From NCBI RefSeq assembly GCF_002575655.3, contig NC_053041.3, positions 119,008,318 to 119,072,317 on the forward strand: DNA of 64,000 nucleotides, in the 5' to 3' direction. The first letter of the stretch is position 1. Every line of letters starts with the position of its first letter. The notes under the pieces were generated by a model, which was not told the DNA's origin, searched no databases, and saw only the letters and a list, made by a program, of their open reading frames with translations. Source of the stretch: Aegilops tauschii subsp. strangulata. Lineage: Eukaryota; Streptophyta; Magnoliopsida; Poales; Poaceae. Of this stretch, positions 59,356 through 64,000 are shown piece by piece. The translations under genes were made by a program, and so were the position numbers.

Positions 59356-60227
59356 TCCATTATGCGGGGTCTGCAACTGCGGCCGTCCACGCCGACCCGC
59401 AAATACGTTTTTCCGCGAACTGCAAAAATGTTTTGCGGGTCGGGAAGATGCGGGGTCTGCTAGAGTTGCTCTTAATAAAACACACCCTTCCAAGTGCCAG
59501 ATATAACCCGGTGATCGCTCTCACACAGGGCGACGAGGGGAGGATCGTCGGGTAGGATTATGCTATGTGATGCTACTTGGTGAACTTACCATTTACTCTC
59601 TTCTACATGCTGCAAGATGGAGGCTGCTAGAAGCGTAGTCTTCGACAGGACTAGCTATCCCCCTCTTATTCTGGCATTCTGCAGTTCAGTCCATCGATAT
59701 TGCCCTTTTACACAGATACCTATGCATATGTAGTGTAGATCCTTGCTTGCGAGTACTTTGGATGAGTACTCATGGTTGCTTGCTCCCTCTTTTCCCCCTT
59801 TCCTTTCCTCTCGGTTGTCGCAACCAGATGGTGGAGCCCAGGAGCCAGACGCCACCGTCGACGACGACTCCTACTACACTGGAGGTGCCTACTACTACAT
59901 GCAGGCCGCTGACGACGACCATGATTAGTTTAGGAGGATCCCAGGCACGAGGCCTTGCCTTTTTGATCGGTGCTACTTTTGTGCTAGCCATCTTATGGCA
60001 CGTTGTTTAACTTTATGTCTGTACTCAGATATTGGTGCTTTCGCTGACTCGTCTATGATCGAGCACTTGTATTCGAGCCCTCGAGGCCCCTGGCTTGTAT
60101 TATGATGCTTGTATGACTTATTTTATGTTTAGAGTTGTGTTGTGATATCTTCCCGTGAGTCCCTGATCTTGATCGTACACGTTTGCGTGTATGATTAGTG
60201 TACGATTGAATCGGGGGCGTCACAAGT

Positions 60228-60239
60228 TGGTATCAGAGC
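60228..60239 (+). promoter_or_regulatory. Primer-binding site of Gypsy D
   Basis: TGGTATCAGAGC, initiator-Met tRNA type, three bases after the LTR. Confidence 0.9.
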
Positions 60240-63200
60240 CGACTTCCTGTAGGAATCCCCCTTCCACAGTCCTTGGCCGAAGTCGAGTCTAGACATAACA
60301 AAACTATTACTAACATGGCTGTGTGCCTTACGGGCCCACGTCTCCATTGGGTGGTATTAGGGTCATTTACTCCTCGATCTATACTCTGGGACTCTGATCT
60401 CTCTTCTATTCAGGTTAAATGATTTTGCCAACTCTAACTCTAGGTTCTCGTAATTACTTCTTTCCGGAGAGCCCCTCACTCTAGATGATTGCTTGGTGCA
60501 CCGAAGGATTCCGATGATACTCTGCGATGTTCTCTCGAGACTTTGTGCCAGTTGCTTTTTTGCAATTGCCTACCACCGAAATATCCCTATGGATAAATAC
60601 ATACACTTGTAGTTCTTACTTTCATTTCCATTTGATCTTGTTATTACAAGATACCCCAAAATTCTCTCTATTGTTCCGAGAATACTTTGTGCCTACCGCC
60701 TTGCAGTTCTTTGCAACCTGAATACCCTGCGGATAATTTCTCGCACTTATCGAGTATCCGCTCATCCCCAGTTGATTCATGTACTTCACAAAAGTCTTCG
60801 AAATACCATTCGATCTTTGATAATCCTCAACAACCTATTGCTCTTGAAACTCTTGCTTGCTTGCATTATGGTTAATTCCATATTTCTAGTAATCACCGTT
60901 GTCATCCCTAGTCACTATCATTTCGAGTCCCTTGATTCAATATGTGGCGAATAATCGCAATCATCAGCCGGATCCTATACTTCATCATTCCAACTCGGTC
61001 GTCATATCAGACATGAGTTGGTTCTCGACAATCAAGTCTTGATTGATTGTCCATCCAAACCTATTCAACTTATCCTTTCCTTGATCAGAGCGTCTGCTTC
61101 TGATCCCTCGAATTGGAAATCGTAATTCCTTTGTAATTAAGCTTCTCATTATTCGAATGTTTCTATAATCCGATGCCTTGCATTCTTCTTCTTCTAGTTG
61201 AATACCGATACTCACAGAAAATCATTTACGGGCTTCCAGCCCCTTTGATGGATTCTTATCCGACCATTCCTGCATATCTAAAACCTTGAGTTCGTCTTTT
61301 GATACAAATTACCTTTGTCGAGTCGTATCGATTACTTGACTTTGGTACTCTGCTTTCGCACTTGTATCCCTGGCTTCCAATGATTGTTGTACAGATTCGT
61401 AAAAATGCCCCGATGGGTTGAACCTATGTCTTCCTTAATTTGTGTGAACCCAAAAGTTTTCACGGGTCATATTCCTCTGATAATTCATCATGTATGTTTT
61501 CGCACTCAAATCATTTTTAGTAGAGCAGTGAATGAATGGTCATGCATTGGAGAAGTGGGAGTCAACCTTGAACCTTGTGTTCATGCCCATGGAAACGATG
61601 TAGATCCTATCATGGAAGCTTCTCGCAACAATAATTATCCCCTTGGTGTAAGTTCAACTTATATCTGGGATTTGGCCTTTTGCAATCGTGGTTCTGACTA
61701 GATGTTCTTCTCTGATCCCATTTGTCAGGCAAATTTAAGCACTTGTCTTCTATGGATCAATACACCAGTCCAACCTTTACTTTGATCTACTGTCGGGTAT
61801 TACACCCTGGTATCTCGGGAATACCATGGAACTACATAACTTCTTATGAGCTCTTCATCAACTATTATTCTCACCGATTCCAACCCCCCCGGGTTCTAAG
61901 ATAATAGTCACTTGAGAACACCGATAAGTGAATCGCCTCTGCACTCTGATTCAATAACTCTAAGTAATTTTTGTTGCTTATGAGTTTACTAATCCCTCAA
62001 GTCGTTCCTAGCCTAATCAGCTATATCATTATCGTGCAAATTTTTAACTGTGCTACCTGGTTCTTCTTCCCGGAGCACAATTTTCGACGATGAGCTAAGC
62101 TTACGTCGACTTTCCTCGTCATATCATTTCGCCTTGAACAACAATCTTGATTCCGATTTTGTAATGTACCCGTGGTTCCAATAACCTTTCGCTTCATCAT
62201 TCCTTTGACTTGATGACATCGCGATCGATTACACCTTCATGAAATCTCTCGACAATTGAGTCGTGAACATCATCTACATTCTGACTCCTTCCATGATATC
62301 AATCAAATTCTTGATGAGAAATACCATCCTTGCCACTCGAGGATTTGTATTATCATCGACAACATTATTGCCTTCCCTCCGACACAAACTTGATCATGTT
62401 ATGGAGCTCCTTCCTATCCAGCTTATGTTATGCTCTACCTTGGATTATATCATCTTTTATATCAAGGATGTTGTGAGAATTGCTCCACCTCTTAAATAAT
62501 TCTTGGTATTATGATACATCACACTATCACCATTCTTTCTTGGTCCCTTTGTTGTTTCTAACCGGAATACCGGCAATTGAACTACGATGTGTGAATTCAA
62601 AACTTCTAGCAACCCTATTGCTTTGAAGTGAATGGTTGATTGATTCTGTTTCATTAAGTCACCGTTCTAACATTTATCGTGCAACCCATCCTATATTTCG
62701 GGTGCACCTGCCAACCAATGTTTAATTGTGGATGTTTTCCTCGAACATACATCATTATATCATTTGATCTAACAATTGTTATCTCCTTGTTCACATAATT
62801 GTGGAAATCCATCTTTTGTTAATCTCGATAAATTGTCGTTGAGTCCATCAGCCACATCCTCTTCCTCTCCTTGGTTACTGATAAACTCATGTTTTGAAAC
62901 TCGCTTCCATAGTTCATTTCCCCGAGAATCTTACAATGTCATCTCGATAATTGGTGTCACACCTTTCTCTTCTCAGGGCGATTCTGACTCTGAGGTATCC
63001 TGACACCAATCAGATCTGAATCTCGGTCAGATATGATGGTTGGAACATATATCCAAGAGTTATAACGTTGGCCTTATATGACCTGGTAAGGTGATGTCAT
63101 GGCTAGCACACCTGATTGGAGGACTATTGTTATAGTTTCCTTTTCAGAAAGGTTATCCATTCTTCCATGAGGAAATTGTAAAACTTATTCTACAAGTTGT

Positions 63201-63423
63201 TCCTGATGGATCCTTCGTGCATCCAAATTCTGAACCTTAATTGATGACCATGTCAATGCTATCTCGAAGCATGTCTGTGGTAATCCGATTTTCAATAAGA
63301 GCATTTGAAGCACAATGCTAAATTTTCTTTATCATTTATCCTAACACCGTTGTATGGGTAATATCATGAGATTCCTCCCCCCTTACCTAAATGGTTTTCT
63401 ACTTTCTATCCTGTCATGGATAT
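60240..63423 (+). other. Gypsy D interior, no coding capacity seen
   Basis: Pyrimidine-rich DNA with stops in all frames; the longest ORF (61384-61701) has no domain. Either heavily decayed gag-pol or a non-coding derivative; I cannot align it to any retroelement protein by eye. Confidence 0.6.
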
Positions 63424-64000
63424 TGATACGTCTCCAACGTATCTATAATTTTTGATTGTTCCATGCTATATTATATCCTGTTTTGGACATTATTGGGCTT
63501 TATTATACACTTTTATATTATTTTTGGGACTAACCTATTAACCGGAGGCCCAGCCCAGAATTGCTGTTTTTTTGCCTATTTCAGAGTTTCGCAGAAAAAG
63601 AATATCAAACGGAGTCCAAACGGAATGAAACCTTCGGGAACGTGATTTTCAGAACGAACGTGATCCAGAGGACTTGGACCCTATGTCAAGACATCAACCG
63701 GGAGGGCATGAGGTAGGGGACTCTGTACCCATGAGATTCCATCTTGGGGACTTTTCCGGAGCTCCGCCGGAGGGGGCATCGATCACGGAGGGCTTCTACA
63801 TCAACACCATAGCCTCTCCGATGATGTGTTAGTAGTTTACCGCAGACCTTCGGGTCCATATTTATTAGCTAGATGGTTTCTTCTCACTTTTTGGATCTCA
63901 ATACAATGTTCTCCCCCTCTCTTGTGGAGATCTATTCGATGTAATCTTCTTTTGCGGTGTGTTTGTTGAGACCGATGAATTGTGCGTTTATGATCAAGTT
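63424..64000 (+). mobile_element. Gypsy E: partial LTR at the window edge
   Basis: Starts TGATACGTCTCCAACGTATC and continues past the edge. It shares the first 12 bases with the Gypsy A LTR (minus-strand reading) but then differs, so it is a related but distinct Athila-type family of wheat-tribe genomes. The left flank GATAT (63419-63423) is the presumed TSD. The ORF at 63463-63645 is an LTR shadow. Confidence 0.8.

Larger units (their letters stand above)
58066..59471 (+). mobile_element. PIF/Harbinger-type non-autonomous element carrying a GRF zinc-finger gene
   Basis: Inverted ends GAGCAACTCTAGCAGACC (left) and GGTCTGCTAGAGTTGCTC (right), extending to about 24 bp, flanked by a TTA duplication (58063-58065, 59472-59474). 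The empty site is seen in the related solo LTR (around 17008), where the sequence runs straight through with TGA at the junction. No transposase or Myb-like ORF, so it is non-autonomous. GCGGGT-rich subterminal repeats lie at both ends. It encloses a TATA box, a two-exon gene and a 3' flank with a strong hairpin. Confidence 0.88.
54884..60224 (+). repeat. 5' LTR of Gypsy D (about 3.93 kb without the inserted Harbinger element)
   Basis: Starts TGTGATGCCC, ends GGGGGCGTCACA. A CpG-rich block (55440-56300) gives large overlapping ORFs on both strands, the longest 294 codons on the minus strand, none with a domain. A GTGATCAC pair separated by about 10 bases (57335-57359) can form a hairpin and is conserved in the solo LTR. 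The Harbinger-type element is inserted at 58066-59471. Confidence 0.9.
54884..63423 (+). mobile_element. Gypsy D: 5' LTR plus non-coding interior, interrupted at right by LTR E
   Basis: Plus-strand LTR 54884-60224, primer-binding site at 60228, then 3.2 kb of internal sequence with no ORF over about 105 codons and no gag-pol motif. Same LTR family as the minus-strand solo LTR 16251-19963. The 5' flank CGACT (54879-54883) is the presumed TSD; its partner is outside the window. Confidence 0.85.

Noticed and set aside
63463..63645. 60-codon ORF at the right edge
   Set aside because: Falls in the non-coding start of the Gypsy E LTR.

Overview
The window looks like intergenic DNA from a large grass genome of the wheat/barley tribe (Triticeae). 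I see no intact conventional plant gene, but dense, nested transposable elements: a Sukkula-like LTR, an Athila-type Gypsy with gag-protease and an extra ORF, a Tekay-type chromovirus, a 27-kb CACTA transposon, a short-LTR Copia-like element, a LINE leader and a PIF/Harbinger-type element. Nearly every boundary comes from matching terminal repeats and target-site duplications (TSDs) read directly in the sequence.

Layout, left to right. 1-1953: minus-strand Copia element (gag, protease, start of integrase; one LTR). 2286-2721: RNase H tail of a LINE. 2801-6420: unclassified modular DNA with mirrored AT-rich and GC-rich blocks. 6860-11945: a minus-strand exon of an unrecognised gene, split by a 4.7-kb Sukkula-like solo LTR (6957-11669, TSD TGGAG). 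11954-12112: possible hAT MITE. 12119-about 14300: 3' part of a short-LTR Copia-like element on the minus strand, GC-rich and apparently non-coding. About 14305-14405 and 54543-54883: one LINE 5' leader, split by Gypsy A (14406-54537, minus strand).

Gypsy A carries gag-protease and a second ORF but no reverse transcriptase or integrase. It is interrupted by a 3.7-kb solo LTR (16251-19963, TSD CAGCT) and by the CACTA element (21774-48653, TSD ACT). The CACTA element holds gene-derived fragments: a two-exon GRF-zinc-finger-like ORF, a serine-rich ORF, an exon of proline iminopeptidase and an exon containing ribosomal protein L9 sequence. It also contains Gypsy B (27207-44892, TSD AGAGG), a non-coding element whose 5' LTR was hit by Gypsy C (27482-38344, TSD GACGG). 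Gypsy C is a nearly intact chromovirus with an extra ORF ahead of gag-pol. The order of insertion is therefore Copia-like, LINE, Gypsy A, CACTA, Gypsy B, Gypsy C.

Right end. 54884-63423 is another Gypsy element (D): a 5' LTR of the same family as the 16251-19963 solo LTR, a primer-binding site, then 3.2 kb without coding capacity. Its LTR contains a 1.4-kb PIF/Harbinger-type element (58066-59471) carrying a complete-looking two-exon gene for a GRF zinc-finger protein with a C-terminal membrane helix. A fifth LTR (E) starts at 63424 and runs off the window. The strongest biological leads are the gene-carrying DNA transposons and the host exon broken by the Sukkula-like solo LTR.
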